A stretch of 64,000 nt of DNA from a bacterium (GTDB taxonomy: Bacteria > Planctomycetota > UBA1135 > UBA2386), in assembly GCA_024743115.1 (NCBI GenBank), contig JANSXC010000024.1, forward strand, positions 1-64,000, in the 5' to 3' direction. Shown here one piece after another: positions 7,095 to 15,838 of this stretch. The notes beneath the pieces are model-generated. The model was not told the DNA's origin. It ran no database searches and saw only the letters and a program-made list of their open reading frames with translations. Position 1 is the first letter of the stretch. The number at the start of each line of letters is the position of its first letter. The translations under genes were made by a program, and so were the position numbers.

Positions 7095-9602
7095 CTACTT
7101 GACGCGGCCGGTCGCGTCGGCGTCGCCGATCTCCGGCTCCGCTTCCGCCGCATCGGGGATCTCGGGCGCCTCATCGAGTTCGAGTCGGCATTCGATCGGT
7201 TGCTCGCGGCCTGCCTCGATTTCGAGGTCGACGATTCCCAATGGTGGGTTCGTGTGGCGCTGACGATCGTGCCGCAGGTGGCGAACGCCGTTCCGGGCGT
7301 AGAACAGCGCGGTGCCCGGGGGCAGCACGAGAGTGCGGCGCTCGGCGCCGCGGGGCCAATGCAGGCCACGCTGTGAGTCGTAGTTCGGATTGGATCCGAG
7401 GTTCGCGACGATGTTGGGCAGGTCTCTTGGTGCGAACCGGATCTCGATTCGGTCGACGTCGGCCGGTCGCTCGACGCCGGGTGCTGCGGCGAGCGCGAGA
7501 TCGATGCGCGCGAGTTCGACCGTGAGGTCGCGCGTCACGGATTTGCTCGCGCCGAGTGCCACGCGTTCCGGTTCCGTGTGCAGGGTCAACCCGGTTTCGA
7601 GATCGGCGACATACAGGAAGTAGTCGCCCGGGCCGGCACGCACGTCGAATCGGAGATCGCGGGTCACGAACGAGCGTGGGCCGCGGAATCGCATGTTGGT
7701 GCTCGCCGGTGGTTGTTCGGTCCGCGCTGGCTCGGCGATCACGATCAGGTTCTCGGGGCTCGCACTGGCATGGGAGAACGCCAGTCGGCCCGTGATCCTG
7801 CCCGGGCGATCCGCGTTGCAGTCGAACTCGCGGTCGATACCGGTGGCTCGAACCCGGAACGGCTCGATCGGGAGGAACAGATCGCCGCCGAGGCGTGGGC
7901 GCGAGGGTAACCGGAGCACGAGCTGGTAGTTGCCGAGCGGAATACCCGTGAACTCGAACTCCGCGCTCGCGTCGAGTCGCCGTTCGCGCGTCGGTTCCGG
8001 GGTGCCGAAGCGGTTGCGGCCGGCCGCCGAGTAACTCGTGCGCGGCAGCGGCGCGAGCAACGCGAGTGTGCCGCTGCCGAGTTGGATGCCGGTCACGCTG
8101 CCGCGCACCGTGGCTCCGGGGGGTAGTTCGAGCGTGACTCCGTCGCGCGCCTCGCCGTTCTCGAGTTCGAGGTAGACCGGGCGTGCCGGCGCGTGAGACT
8201 CGTGGTCGACCGTGAGGCGCCACCGGCCGCTGCCGAGGCCGCGGAGGTCGAACGTGCCATCGGCGGCGGTCGTGACGCCGTCCTTCGGGTTGCGGTCCGG
8301 ATACTGCGAACGGGCCGTCTTCGGCGCGAATCTCGCACGGACCCGGGCGCCTGCGATCGGCGCGCCGGTCTCTGAGTCGCGGACCTGGCCGCGCACGTGC
8401 GCTTCGGGTTGCAGGGTGACGACGAGCGGCTCACCGGGCTCACCCGGTTCGGGGTCGTGCCATTCGTGGTCCGCAACCGTCGCGGGCGCGAAGCCCGGGG
8501 CGACGACTCGGATGCAGCCCGCTTTCGCGCCGCGTGCGGGCGGTCCCACGATCTTCGCGACGCCGTCGGTTGCCGGCTCGACGCCGGCGAGCCGTTGGCG
8601 CAGCCGGAACTCGCGGAACGCGATGTTGCGATTCGCGAAGTCGTCCCAGACGGCTGTCGCTCGGAAGCCGCGGACCGGTTCTCCGGCCGTGGTCTCGGCG
8701 CGGACGAGCAGGTGGCGGGTCGTCGGTGCCTCCGGGGGCGCCAGCAGGATCTCCAGGTTGGCACGCGGGCCGCGCAGCACGTTGCTGCGGGCGCTGCGCG
8801 TGCCCGCCGCAGACTCGTGGCGGGCGGTGAGCCGCCAGCGCCCCTCGCGCTCGAGTGGTACGCGGAAGCTGCCGCCTTCGTCGGTCGTGACCGACTGTTC
8901 TGTCGCGCGCAGTTCGTAGGCGACGGTGACCCGGGCCAGCGCGACGCTGCGGCCCTCGTCGTCGAGCACGCGGCCGGCGATCCAACCGGTCGGTTGCAGT
9001 TCAACTTCGAGCGGCGCGCCGATCGCCACGGGTTCACGCCACGTGCGCGCGAACCCCGGCTTGCCGAACTCGAGTGCCATCGCGTTCGGCAGGGCGCACG
9101 GCAGTTGAAAGATGCCGGCGGCGTCCGTCGGGGCGCTGCAGAAGAAGCCGTGTCGGGTGTCGGTACGCAGCGCGCGCGTGGTCTCGAGCAGATCGGTGGC
9201 GATCACGCGGACCTCGGCGAGCGCCGTGCCATCCGGCTGGCGGACGCGGCCCACGAGGCGCTTGCCCACGGGCAGTATCAGTTCCCCGAATGCCGGCTTC
9301 TGCCATCGGATGCGCTGGCGGATGGCGGCTCGGCCGGGCGCGGCGACGTAGAGGAAGCGTGGTCCCTGCTCGTCGTCGGAAGGCGTTGCCGCAATCACGA
9401 AGCTACCCTCTGCGTCAGGCTGCTTGCCACTCGTCAGTAGCGCGGGTGTATCGAGATCGTACCGTCCGGCGATTGCGATGCGGGCATTGGCTATCGGTTT
9501 GCCGCCGGGATCCACGACCCGGCCCGTTACAGAGACCGGCGCCTGCGCGGTGGCGATTGCTGTAAGCATCGCTGTCAGAACGAGTCGGCCGAGCGGTCGC
9601 AT
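7095..9602 (-). CDS. Large secreted protein with carboxypeptidase-regulatory-like repeats
   Basis: 835 residues. The ATG at 9602 begins a signal peptide ending around TAIATAQA, after which come many beta-sandwich repeats of the carboxypeptidase regulatory-like type, with recurring patterns such as VTGRVVDPGGKPIANARI, LVGRVRQPDGTALAEVRV, IAGRVLDDEGRSVALARV and VRGQVRDSETGAPIAGARV. These domains are structural, common on planctomycete and Bacteroidetes surfaces; no enzyme motif is seen. The frame is open for 48 codons upstream of the chosen start but without signal features. It stands alone, divergent from the gene at 9869. Confidence 0.75.
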   Translation of the reverse strand: MRPLGRLVLTAMLTAIATAQAPVSVTGRVVDPGGKPIANARIAIAGRYDLDTPALLTSGKQPDAEGSFVIAATPSDDEQGPRFLYVAAPGRAAIRQRIRWQKPAFGELILPVGKRLVGRVRQPDGTALAEVRVIATDLLETTRALRTDTRHGFFCSAPTDAAGIFQLPCALPNAMALEFGKPGFARTWREPVAIGAPLEVELQPTGWIAGRVLDDEGRSVALARVTVAYELRATEQSVTTDEGGSFRVPLEREGRWRLTARHESAAGTRSARSNVLRGPRANLEILLAPPEAPTTRHLLVRAETTAGEPVRGFRATAVWDDFANRNIAFREFRLRQRLAGVEPATDGVAKIVGPPARGAKAGCIRVVAPGFAPATVADHEWHDPEPGEPGEPLVVTLQPEAHVRGQVRDSETGAPIAGARVRARFAPKTARSQYPDRNPKDGVTTAADGTFDLRGLGSGRWRLTVDHESHAPARPVYLELENGEARDGVTLELPPGATVRGSVTGIQLGSGTLALLAPLPRTSYSAAGRNRFGTPEPTRERRLDASAEFEFTGIPLGNYQLVLRLPSRPRLGGDLFLPIEPFRVRATGIDREFDCNADRPGRITGRLAFSHASASPENLIVIAEPARTEQPPASTNMRFRGPRSFVTRDLRFDVRAGPGDYFLYVADLETGLTLHTEPERVALGASKSVTRDLTVELARIDLALAAAPGVERPADVDRIEIRFAPRDLPNIVANLGSNPNYDSQRGLHWPRGAERRTLVLPPGTALFYARNGVRHLRHDRQRHTNPPLGIVDLEIEAGREQPIECRLELDEAPEIPDAAEAEPEIGDADATGRVK

Positions 9603-9667
9603 CAGGCATGTCCTCGGCGGGTGCTCGACGCGGCCGCCGGATTGCCGCCGCAGTGGTTGGTCGGGGA

Positions 9668-9704
9668 GGCGGCCGGTGAGCGAAGCGAGATGAGGTCGGC
9701 CGCC
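9668..9704. repeat. Inverted repeat with GAGCGAAGCGAG loop
   Basis: GGCGGCCG (9668-9675) pairs perfectly with CGGCCGCC (9697-9704), enclosing a 21-nt loop containing GTGAGCGAAGCGAG. It lies in the 266-nt divergent gap 9603-9868, which holds nothing else I can name. A related GAGCGAAGCG motif recurs at 53138-53239. Confidence 0.5.
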
Positions 9705-9868
9705 GGACCAGGTTGCAGGGGAGCAACTTTCACGGTGTCGCACCATAGAGGCTCGCGGCGCGAGCGGCCATGCCGCCCGCTCCGCCGCTCGTCAATGCGA
9801 CTGCGTTCCCTGCCAGCCGTCGCGCAGATCACTCGGGCAGGAATCCGGCCGACCAGAACCACTCTGGG

Positions 9869-11023
9869 ATGACCATGTCTCGAACCAACCTCCGATCGTT
9901 CTTCGTCTTCGCCCCGTTCGCCGCCAGCCTCGCTGCGCAGAGTCTGACCATCAGCGAAGGCAATCTCGCGTTCACGACGGGCGCACCTGCCATGACCTCG
10001 CACGCGCCGCCGACCGCCGATCTGCGTTCGGACGCGCTCGCCACCGATCACGCGTTCCAACACGGCTGGTACTACCGGGTCGCGGGCGACACGCGCGAGT
10101 TCGCGCTGCGTGATATCGGCCCGACATCGGGCGGGGTGACGGCCTTCCTGACCCACGCCGATCGCGACTTCGCCGACGTGGACAATCGTGGTTTGTTTCG
10201 CGCGGCGTGGGATCTGGATGGTTATGCCACCGGTCCGGCGAGCGGTGTCGTGACGAGTCGATTGACCGTGCTCAATACGTCTGCCACGAACCTGACGATC
10301 GACCTGTTTGCCTATACGGATCTCGATATCGCGGGGACTCACGCCAATGACACTGCGACTGGCAACGGCGTTCGGCATGTCGTTTCCGATTGGACGGGTG
10401 TCCAGATCGAACTCGTCGGCGTCGGCGCGGATCGGTCCGACGTGCTGGTCCATCCGGGGGTTCTCGATCTGCTCACGGACACCGATATCGACGATCTCGG
10501 TAACAACCAACCGCCGTTCACGGGGGACTACACTGGGGCGTTCCAGTGGAGCGCGCAGACGCTGCCGCCCGGCGGGCAGCGTTCGTTCACGCTCATCTTG
10601 GCCGTTGATACTCCGGCGACTGCGGTGCCGGAGGTCGAGGCCTACGGCCGCGGGAGTCATACGGGCTGTGAGATCTACACCGACACCCTGCCGTTGCAGG
10701 ATCATTCGGGGCTGCGGCAGATCGGTATCCATCTGACGGGTGGGGTGCCCTTTGCGCTCGTCGGCTTGCTCAGCAGCACCCAGGCGCTGCCGGGCGTGCC
10801 ATTCGCTGGCCTGGAGCTGTGGGTCGAATCCCAGTCGGGCCCGGTCCAGTTCTCGATCGGCACGCTCAACGGCAGTGGCTACACGCAGTATGTCTTCCCG
10901 ATTCCGGCGAGCCCGTACCTCACGGGGTTTCCGATCTATCACCAATACTTCTACGCCGATCCCGGGGTGCCGGCGGGCGCCAGCCATTCGGGCGCGTTAC
11001 TGACCCGTCTGGGTCGGCTGTGA
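9869..11023 (+). CDS. Secreted protein of unknown function
   Basis: 384 residues from ATG 9869 (a second ATG is at 9875). A signal peptide is clear: basic start, FFVFAPFAASL, cleavage near AAQS. The body is beta-rich with no recognisable catalytic motif. The C-terminal 100 residues resemble the closing domain of other secreted proteins in this window: hydrophobic ALVGLLS opening, then FPIYHQYFYADPGVPAGASHSGALL. The protein at 11202 ends with a comparable GLPIYTQTLWLAD block. I do not recognise a function; a surface or matrix role is inference. Confidence 0.65.
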   Translation: MTMSRTNLRSFFVFAPFAASLAAQSLTISEGNLAFTTGAPAMTSHAPPTADLRSDALATDHAFQHGWYYRVAGDTREFALRDIGPTSGGVTAFLTHADRDFADVDNRGLFRAAWDLDGYATGPASGVVTSRLTVLNTSATNLTIDLFAYTDLDIAGTHANDTATGNGVRHVVSDWTGVQIELVGVGADRSDVLVHPGVLDLLTDTDIDDLGNNQPPFTGDYTGAFQWSAQTLPPGGQRSFTLILAVDTPATAVPEVEAYGRGSHTGCEIYTDTLPLQDHSGLRQIGIHLTGGVPFALVGLLSSTQALPGVPFAGLELWVESQSGPVQFSIGTLNGSGYTQYVFPIPASPYLTGFPIYHQYFYADPGVPAGASHSGALLTRLGRL

Positions 11024-11187
11024 ACCGTGCATTGTGAGGAGCGCCCCGGTCTGTCACGTTCGATACTGTCGTAATCCCGGGCGTCGCCGGGTGAGTGTCC
11101 GTATGCGGTGGTTGCGGTGGTTCCACTGAATCCACGACCCGTGTGGATAACCCGTGGAAATGCGGTTCGGTCGTAGTAGCCCATTGC

Positions 11188-11193
11188 TAGGCT
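11188..11193 (+). promoter_or_regulatory. Putative -10 element (TAGGCT), leaderless type
   Basis: TAGGCT ends 8 nt before the ATG at 11202. The same hexamer at nearly the same distance precedes the gene at 15134. Confidence 0.45.
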
Positions 11194-11201
11194 CTGCGGC
11201 C

Positions 11202-12773
11202 ATGCATCCTCGAACTCGCACTCGTAACCATGCTGTTCTGGCGATCCTCGCGATAGTCCCCGCAGTCGCGGTCGGTTGCAGCGGCGGCGGTGGCGGTGAC
11301 AGCACACCCGCCCCGACGCCGACCCTGGCCTTCGGGGCCCCCACGGTCGTGCCAACGGGTGGCGCGGGTGGTCGGGGAGTCGTGGTTGCGGATGTCGACG
11401 GCGATGGCATTGCGGATGCGGTCGTGGCCAACGAGTCGCTCGGCAACGTCTCCCTCCTGCGCGGCCGGAACGACGGCAGCCTGGCGGCTGGCACGGCATT
11501 GCCCGCGACGCCGCTCGTCGCAGCAGCCGCCTTCGGTGACGTGGACGGGGACCGGATCGTCGATCTCGTGGTCGCGAGCGGCGCGACCGCGGATCTCGGC
11601 ATCGCCAAGGGGCAGGGCAACGGCGCCTTCGACCCGCCGGTCGGCATGACGCTGCCCTGGCCGGCGGCTGATATCGCAATCGTCGACTGGAACCGCGACG
11701 GCATCGCAGACCTCGTTGTGACGAGTTCACTCGCCGCGGAGGTCGCGCTGCTCCGGGGCACCGGTGGTGGTGCGTTCGCCGCGGCGGTCACGGCCGCGCT
11801 GCCCTACGTCGCGTCGACTATCGCGATTGCGGACATCAATCGCGATTCTTTGCCGGACCTGATCGCGACGGGGCTCGGGGCGCTGAGCCTCGACGTGCTG
11901 CGCAACAATGGCGCGGGTGGGTTCCTGCCTGCCGCGACAACGGCGACCGAGGCGCGCGGTGGACGGTTCGTCTGCTGTGATCTCGATCGCGACCTCGTGC
12001 CGGACCTCGTGGCCGTCGACGGCAGCCTGCAGACGGTTACGGTGTTCAAGGGTGCGGCCGATGCCAGCTTCGCCGCCGGTGCGCAGATCGGCTTCACGGC
12101 GGGTGCCATCGAGAGTCTCGCGCTCGGAGATTTGGATGGTGACGGTTTGCACGACCTTGTCGCGGCGACCGGCAATCGGATCGAAGTGGCCTATGGCGAC
12201 GATGGTCTGGGTTTCCTCGGCGTCGAGTTGGTGTGGGAAGACGCGGCGGGAGTGAGTTCCGTAGCGCTCGCGGACTTCAACGGCACGGGCATCGTCGATG
12301 TGGTTTGTGTCGTGGGCGGCGATCGCCTTGCACGCCTCGCCAATCCGTTGCCGGCCCCGGTTGGCATCGAGTCCTATGGCGTGGGCACGCCCGACTGCCG
12401 CGGCACCATCGGCATGTGGGCAAACGGCTCGCCGACGATCGGCAACAGCGAGTTCCGTTACCTCACGACGAACGCTCCGGCCGACGCTCCCGGCGTCTTC
12501 ATGCAGGGCGGGCCGGCGGACGTCGCGGGCAGCAATGCGCTCGGGAATGGTGTGCTCATCCATCTCGGCTTCGATCTGCTGTCGACCCGGCTCGTGATCA
12601 GTGACCAGCTCGGTGCGGCGATCGTGCACGACCCGGTGCCGAACGATCCCGGGCTTGCGGGTCTGCCGATCTACACGCAGACGCTCTGGCTCGCGGATGC
12701 GGCCACGACGTGCACCGTTTCGACCGCGGATCTCGTGAGCTCGCGCGGTCTCACGGTGACGCTGCTGCAATGA
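11202..12773 (+). CDS. FG-GAP/VCBS-repeat lipoprotein
   Basis: 523 residues. A lipoprotein signal ends with a Cys in VAVGCSGGGGG. The body consists of about seven FG-GAP/VCBS-type repeats with calcium-binding-like Asp-rich loops, for example VVVADVDGDGIADAVVAN, AFGDVDGDRIVDLVVAS, AIVDWNRDGIADLVVTS and ALGDLDGDGLHDLVAAT, which should form a beta-propeller. The last 120 residues form a separate C-terminal domain (GTPDCRGTIGMWANGSPTIGN) of the kind seen on planctomycete secreted proteins. The function is unknown; propellers of this type usually mediate binding. Its stop overlaps the next start (ATGA), so the pair is translationally coupled. Confidence 0.8.
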   Translation: MHPRTRTRNHAVLAILAIVPAVAVGCSGGGGGDSTPAPTPTLAFGAPTVVPTGGAGGRGVVVADVDGDGIADAVVANESLGNVSLLRGRNDGSLAAGTALPATPLVAAAAFGDVDGDRIVDLVVASGATADLGIAKGQGNGAFDPPVGMTLPWPAADIAIVDWNRDGIADLVVTSSLAAEVALLRGTGGGAFAAAVTAALPYVASTIAIADINRDSLPDLIATGLGALSLDVLRNNGAGGFLPAATTATEARGGRFVCCDLDRDLVPDLVAVDGSLQTVTVFKGAADASFAAGAQIGFTAGAIESLALGDLDGDGLHDLVAATGNRIEVAYGDDGLGFLGVELVWEDAAGVSSVALADFNGTGIVDVVCVVGGDRLARLANPLPAPVGIESYGVGTPDCRGTIGMWANGSPTIGNSEFRYLTTNAPADAPGVFMQGGPADVAGSNALGNGVLIHLGFDLLSTRLVISDQLGAAIVHDPVPNDPGLAGLPIYTQTLWLADAATTCTVSTADLVSSRGLTVTLLQ

Positions 12774-14242
12774 GCTCGTCGATGCGCGGCTGGCATTCCG
12801 GTCTGCTGGCTGGGGCGGTGGCCGCGATTGCCGGAGGTTGCGTCGCAACGGGCGGCGGCTCCCGCGCAGCGCAGCAGGCGCTCGCCGAACTCGTCGGTGA
12901 CGAGAAGCTCGTTGGCGGCCGCGTCGGCGTGTTCGTGCAGGATCTCGCGACCGGTGAGGTGCTCGCGCGGCACGCGGCGGATCGCGGTTTCGCGACGGCT
13001 TCGAACATGAAGCTCGTCAGCGCCGCCGTGGCGTTGCACACGTTGCGGCCGAAGGCGCGGACGCACACGGACCTGTTCGGATATGGCCGGCTCGACGGGG
13101 ACGTCTGGCGCGGTGATCTGGTGTTGAGTGGTCACGGCGATCCGACCCTGCCTTGGACCGCGCTCGGTGAGTTCGCCGCCGCGGTCGAGCAGGCCGGGGT
13201 CCGCCGCGTCACAGGGCGCGTTCGGGGTGACGGTTCGTGGCTCGGGAAGGAGCAGCGCGGTCACGGCTGGCAATGGGACTATCTCGATCGGAGTTATGCC
13301 GCGCCGTTCGGCGGGCTGTGTCTCAATCAGAACTGCGTGAACGTGACCATCAGCCCGGGTCGCGTCGTGCCGCGCGTGCTCGTGGTGCCGCGGCTGCCCG
13401 AGCCGCCCGAAGTCCTCGTCGAGCAGGTGTCGGCTGGTCAGGAGACTGCGGTGGTCGCGACGCGGGCGCCTGGCGATCCAAGAATCGTGGTGCGCGGCAC
13501 CATTGCAGCGGATTCCGATCCCGTGACGGTGCGGGTGGCCGTGCACGACCCGGCGCGTTTTGCTGCCGCGGCACTGACCCAGCGGCTACGCGACGCCGGA
13601 ATCGCCGTTGACGAGCGCCCCGGCGATGCGGACACCCCGGTGGGCATCCGCGTGCTGGTGTCTCGGGATTCTCCGACCTGGGCCGAGATCGTCGAGCCGC
13701 TGCTCCGCGACAGCAACAACCTCTACGCGGAGGTGGCGTGGCGGGCCAGTGCGGTTGCCGCCAGTCGCGGCAAGGACTCGGGCGGTGCACGCCGGCACAC
13801 GGTCGCGTGTCTTCAGCACATGGGGGTCGATACGACCGGCATGGTCGTGGCCGACGGCTCGGGCCTGTCGCGGCGCAATCTCGTGCAGCCACGCCAGCTT
13901 GCGGAGCTGCTGCGTTGGGTGAACGGCTGCGAGTTCCGTGACACGTTCTTCGAGTCACTGCCGATCGCTGGCCGGACCGGCACGTTGCGCAATCGTTTCC
14001 AGGGCGCCGAGAGCCTTGCTTGCGGTCGGGTCCGGGCGAAGACCGGGTTCATCTCTCGCGTCGTATGCCTGTCGGGTTACGTCCCGCGCCCGGATCCCGC
14101 TGCGCCGCCGCTCGCGTTCGTGGTGATGGTCAACGACTTCACTTGTCCGACACGGGCAGCGAAGGCCGCGGTCGATACGTTCGTCGAGGAGCTCGCGGCG
14201 ATCGCTGGCTGGCGCGAGCCGGCGCCGGTCGCGCCCGAGTAG
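12770..14242 (+). CDS. dacB: D-alanyl-D-alanine carboxypeptidase/endopeptidase (PBP4, S13 family)
   Basis: 490 residues. It trims or cross-cuts peptidoglycan stem peptides in the periplasm. All three penicillin-binding motifs are present: Ser78-x-x-Lys81 (TASNMK), Ser315-x-Asn317 (DSNNLYAE) and Lys424-Thr-Gly (RAKTGFIS). The long insert between the first two motifs is typical of S13. The N-terminus has a lipobox (AIAGGC), so it is probably an outer- or inner-membrane lipoprotein. The ATG at 12770 overlaps the upstream stop as ATGA. The presence of this enzyme fits a peptidoglycan-containing planctomycete. Confidence 0.93.
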   Translation: MSSSMRGWHSGLLAGAVAAIAGGCVATGGGSRAAQQALAELVGDEKLVGGRVGVFVQDLATGEVLARHAADRGFATASNMKLVSAAVALHTLRPKARTHTDLFGYGRLDGDVWRGDLVLSGHGDPTLPWTALGEFAAAVEQAGVRRVTGRVRGDGSWLGKEQRGHGWQWDYLDRSYAAPFGGLCLNQNCVNVTISPGRVVPRVLVVPRLPEPPEVLVEQVSAGQETAVVATRAPGDPRIVVRGTIAADSDPVTVRVAVHDPARFAAAALTQRLRDAGIAVDERPGDADTPVGIRVLVSRDSPTWAEIVEPLLRDSNNLYAEVAWRASAVAASRGKDSGGARRHTVACLQHMGVDTTGMVVADGSGLSRRNLVQPRQLAELLRWVNGCEFRDTFFESLPIAGRTGTLRNRFQGAESLACGRVRAKTGFISRVVCLSGYVPRPDPAAPPLAFVVMVNDFTCPTRAAKAAVDTFVEELAAIAGWREPAPVAPE

Positions 14243-14244
14243 CG

Positions 14245-14261
14245 CGACGCCCTACGCGTCG
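14245..14261. terminator. Hairpin between convergent genes
   Basis: CGACGC (14245-14250) pairs with GCGTCG (14256-14261) around a 5-nt loop, in the 26-nt gap between convergent stops. There is no T tract, so this is at best a weak bidirectional terminator. Confidence 0.3.
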
Positions 14262-14268
14262 GTTGCGT

Positions 14269-15087
14269 TCACAGCGAGACCGTCATGCCGAACTGGAACC
14301 CGTCGATCACCAGATCGGCGTCGTAGTCGACCATGTCGGTGCGGCCGTTGCCGTTGAGCTCGTTGTAGCGGAAGCCTGCAAAGAACGTCACATCGCGCAG
14401 CGGTATCGCGTAGCTCGCGCGCATCTCGAGGTTCTGATTCACGTCGTTGTAGTCACCGCGAACGATCAGGTGTGGCGAGATGGCGTAGTCGACGTCGAAC
14501 GCGAGATCCTGCCACTCGGCACGGAATCGCACGTTGATCGCCAGGTTCTGTCCAGCGATCGGCACGTTCTGCCGGCGCGCGAGATCGTCGGTGAACGCGC
14601 GCAGGGTCAGGTCGCGGTAGGCGAACTCGCCGCCCGCGCCGAAGCGCAATGTCAGGTCCTCCTCGCGCCACTCCGTCGTCGTCTCGAACAGCGGCTCGAT
14701 GTAGCTGATCCGCAGCTCGTCCATCTGCGCCCGCATGCGCACGAGGTCGTCCTCGAGCAGCATGCCCCAGTCGGCCGACAGCGGGTTCGCTTTCGAGGTC
14801 GACATGTCGAGGCGGTAGTAGTCGACGCGCAGGCCGCCGAACCCGTCGCCGACTTCCGCGCGGAAGCCGACGTCATCCTCGTGGGTGTCCATGCCGAACA
14901 CGCTCATGAGCTGGCGCGGATTGTTCTGGATCGGGTTGCCGCCGCCCGGGTCGGTCTGGACCGAGGCGTCGCCGCGCAACTGGTAGACCGCGTAGTAGGG
15001 TGAGACCGTTACCCGCGGCTCGAGGAACATCGTCGACGAGCAGCCCGAGAGCAGGGCTGCGGTGGCGAAGATGGCAGTGGCGCGCAT
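14269..15087 (-). CDS. Outer-membrane-type lipoprotein, predicted beta-barrel
   Basis: 272 residues. A clear lipobox (LLSGCSS) near residue 15 marks a lipoprotein. The rest alternates polar and hydrophobic residues in short strands (for example LRVDYYRLDMST, ISYIEPLFE, DVTFFAGFRYNELNG) and ends VIDGFQFGMTVSL, as outer-membrane barrel-like proteins do. I cannot assign a function. TACCTT lies 6 nt upstream of the ATG on the minus strand (15099-15094), consistent with a leaderless transcript. It is divergent from the gene at 15134 and convergent with dacB. Confidence 0.65.
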   Translation of the reverse strand: MRATAIFATAALLSGCSSTMFLEPRVTVSPYYAVYQLRGDASVQTDPGGGNPIQNNPRQLMSVFGMDTHEDDVGFRAEVGDGFGGLRVDYYRLDMSTSKANPLSADWGMLLEDDLVRMRAQMDELRISYIEPLFETTTEWREEDLTLRFGAGGEFAYRDLTLRAFTDDLARRQNVPIAGQNLAINVRFRAEWQDLAFDVDYAISPHLIVRGDYNDVNQNLEMRASYAIPLRDVTFFAGFRYNELNGNGRTDMVDYDADLVIDGFQFGMTVSL

Positions 15088-15093
15088 GCCGAC

Positions 15094-15099
15094 AAGGTA
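15094..15099 (-). promoter_or_regulatory. Putative -10 element (TACCTT), leaderless type
   Basis: On the minus strand TACCTT ends 6 nt before the ATG at 15087. Confidence 0.4.
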
Positions 15100-15120
15100 G
15101 CCCGTGCAAGGCCGGTTTCG

Positions 15121-15126
15121 TAGGCT
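15121..15126 (+). promoter_or_regulatory. Putative -10 element (TAGGCT), leaderless type
   Basis: TAGGCT ends 7 nt before the ATG at 15134, matching the arrangement at 11188. Confidence 0.45.
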
Positions 15127-15133
15127 CAGGCCG

Positions 15134-15838
15134 ATGAGCCAGGCCTTCCTCGAGCGCGACTTCCTCGCCTACGAACGTCACCGTCAGGACGACCCCGAGT
15201 ACAACGGTCTGCGCCTGAGCGTGCGGCGCAAGCTCAAGGCGATCGTCGACGCGACGCTGAAAGAGGCCAAGAAGGCCGGTGTGACGCTGAGTGCGCAGGC
15301 GGGGCTGCACCATCCCTACACGTTCAACAGCTATCGCGTGCGGGAGCAGCGGGCGTATCTCTGTCGCGGGCCGAAGGAGCGCAAGAAGCTCGCGTCTTTC
15401 TTCGGCGAGGCGCTCGGCAAGGACGCCGAGACCCACTACATCCAGACCGTGCTCGAGGCCTGCATCGACGACCAGATCGTCGAGGCGGCTTTGCGCATCC
15501 ATCCGCAGGCGTGGTGGGACGGCGAGAATCTCAAGAAGAAGCTGCTCGGTGACGCCGGGGAGCTGCAGGCGTTCTGCGAGCGGCTGAAGGCCCTGCCCGG
15601 CGGCTTCAACCTCAAGTTGCACGATTGGCGCAAAGACCACTGGTGCACGAGCATCAAGCCCGACGAGGTCAAGGAGCTGATGACGCACTACACGCCGGGT
15701 GAGCACTGGCTTCATGTGCAACGCCAGTTGCCGAAGGAGGACGCGGTCGAGATGGGGCCCGAGGCCGAGTCCTGGGTGCGCGCGTCACTGCTCGCGCTGC
15801 TGCCGGTCTACGGCTCGATCCTCTGGTCGCCGGATTGA
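15134..15838 (+). CDS. Cytoplasmic protein of unknown function
   Basis: 234 residues, no signal peptide and no membrane helix. It is charged and rich in Lys, Trp and His, with a conserved look in YTFNSYRVREQRAYLCRGP, HPQAWWDGENLKKKLL and LKLHDWRKDHWCTS. I do not recognise a family. The start at 15134 is supported by TAGGCT 7 nt upstream; an upstream GTG-type extension lacks support. Its last 54 nt overlap the end of the convergent gene 15785-17458. Codon use looks like that of its neighbours, so it is probably a real gene. Confidence 0.65.
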   Translation: MSQAFLERDFLAYERHRQDDPEYNGLRLSVRRKLKAIVDATLKEAKKAGVTLSAQAGLHHPYTFNSYRVREQRAYLCRGPKERKKLASFFGEALGKDAETHYIQTVLEACIDDQIVEAALRIHPQAWWDGENLKKKLLGDAGELQAFCERLKALPGGFNLKLHDWRKDHWCTSIKPDEVKELMTHYTPGEHWLHVQRQLPKEDAVEMGPEAESWVRASLLALLPVYGSILWSPD

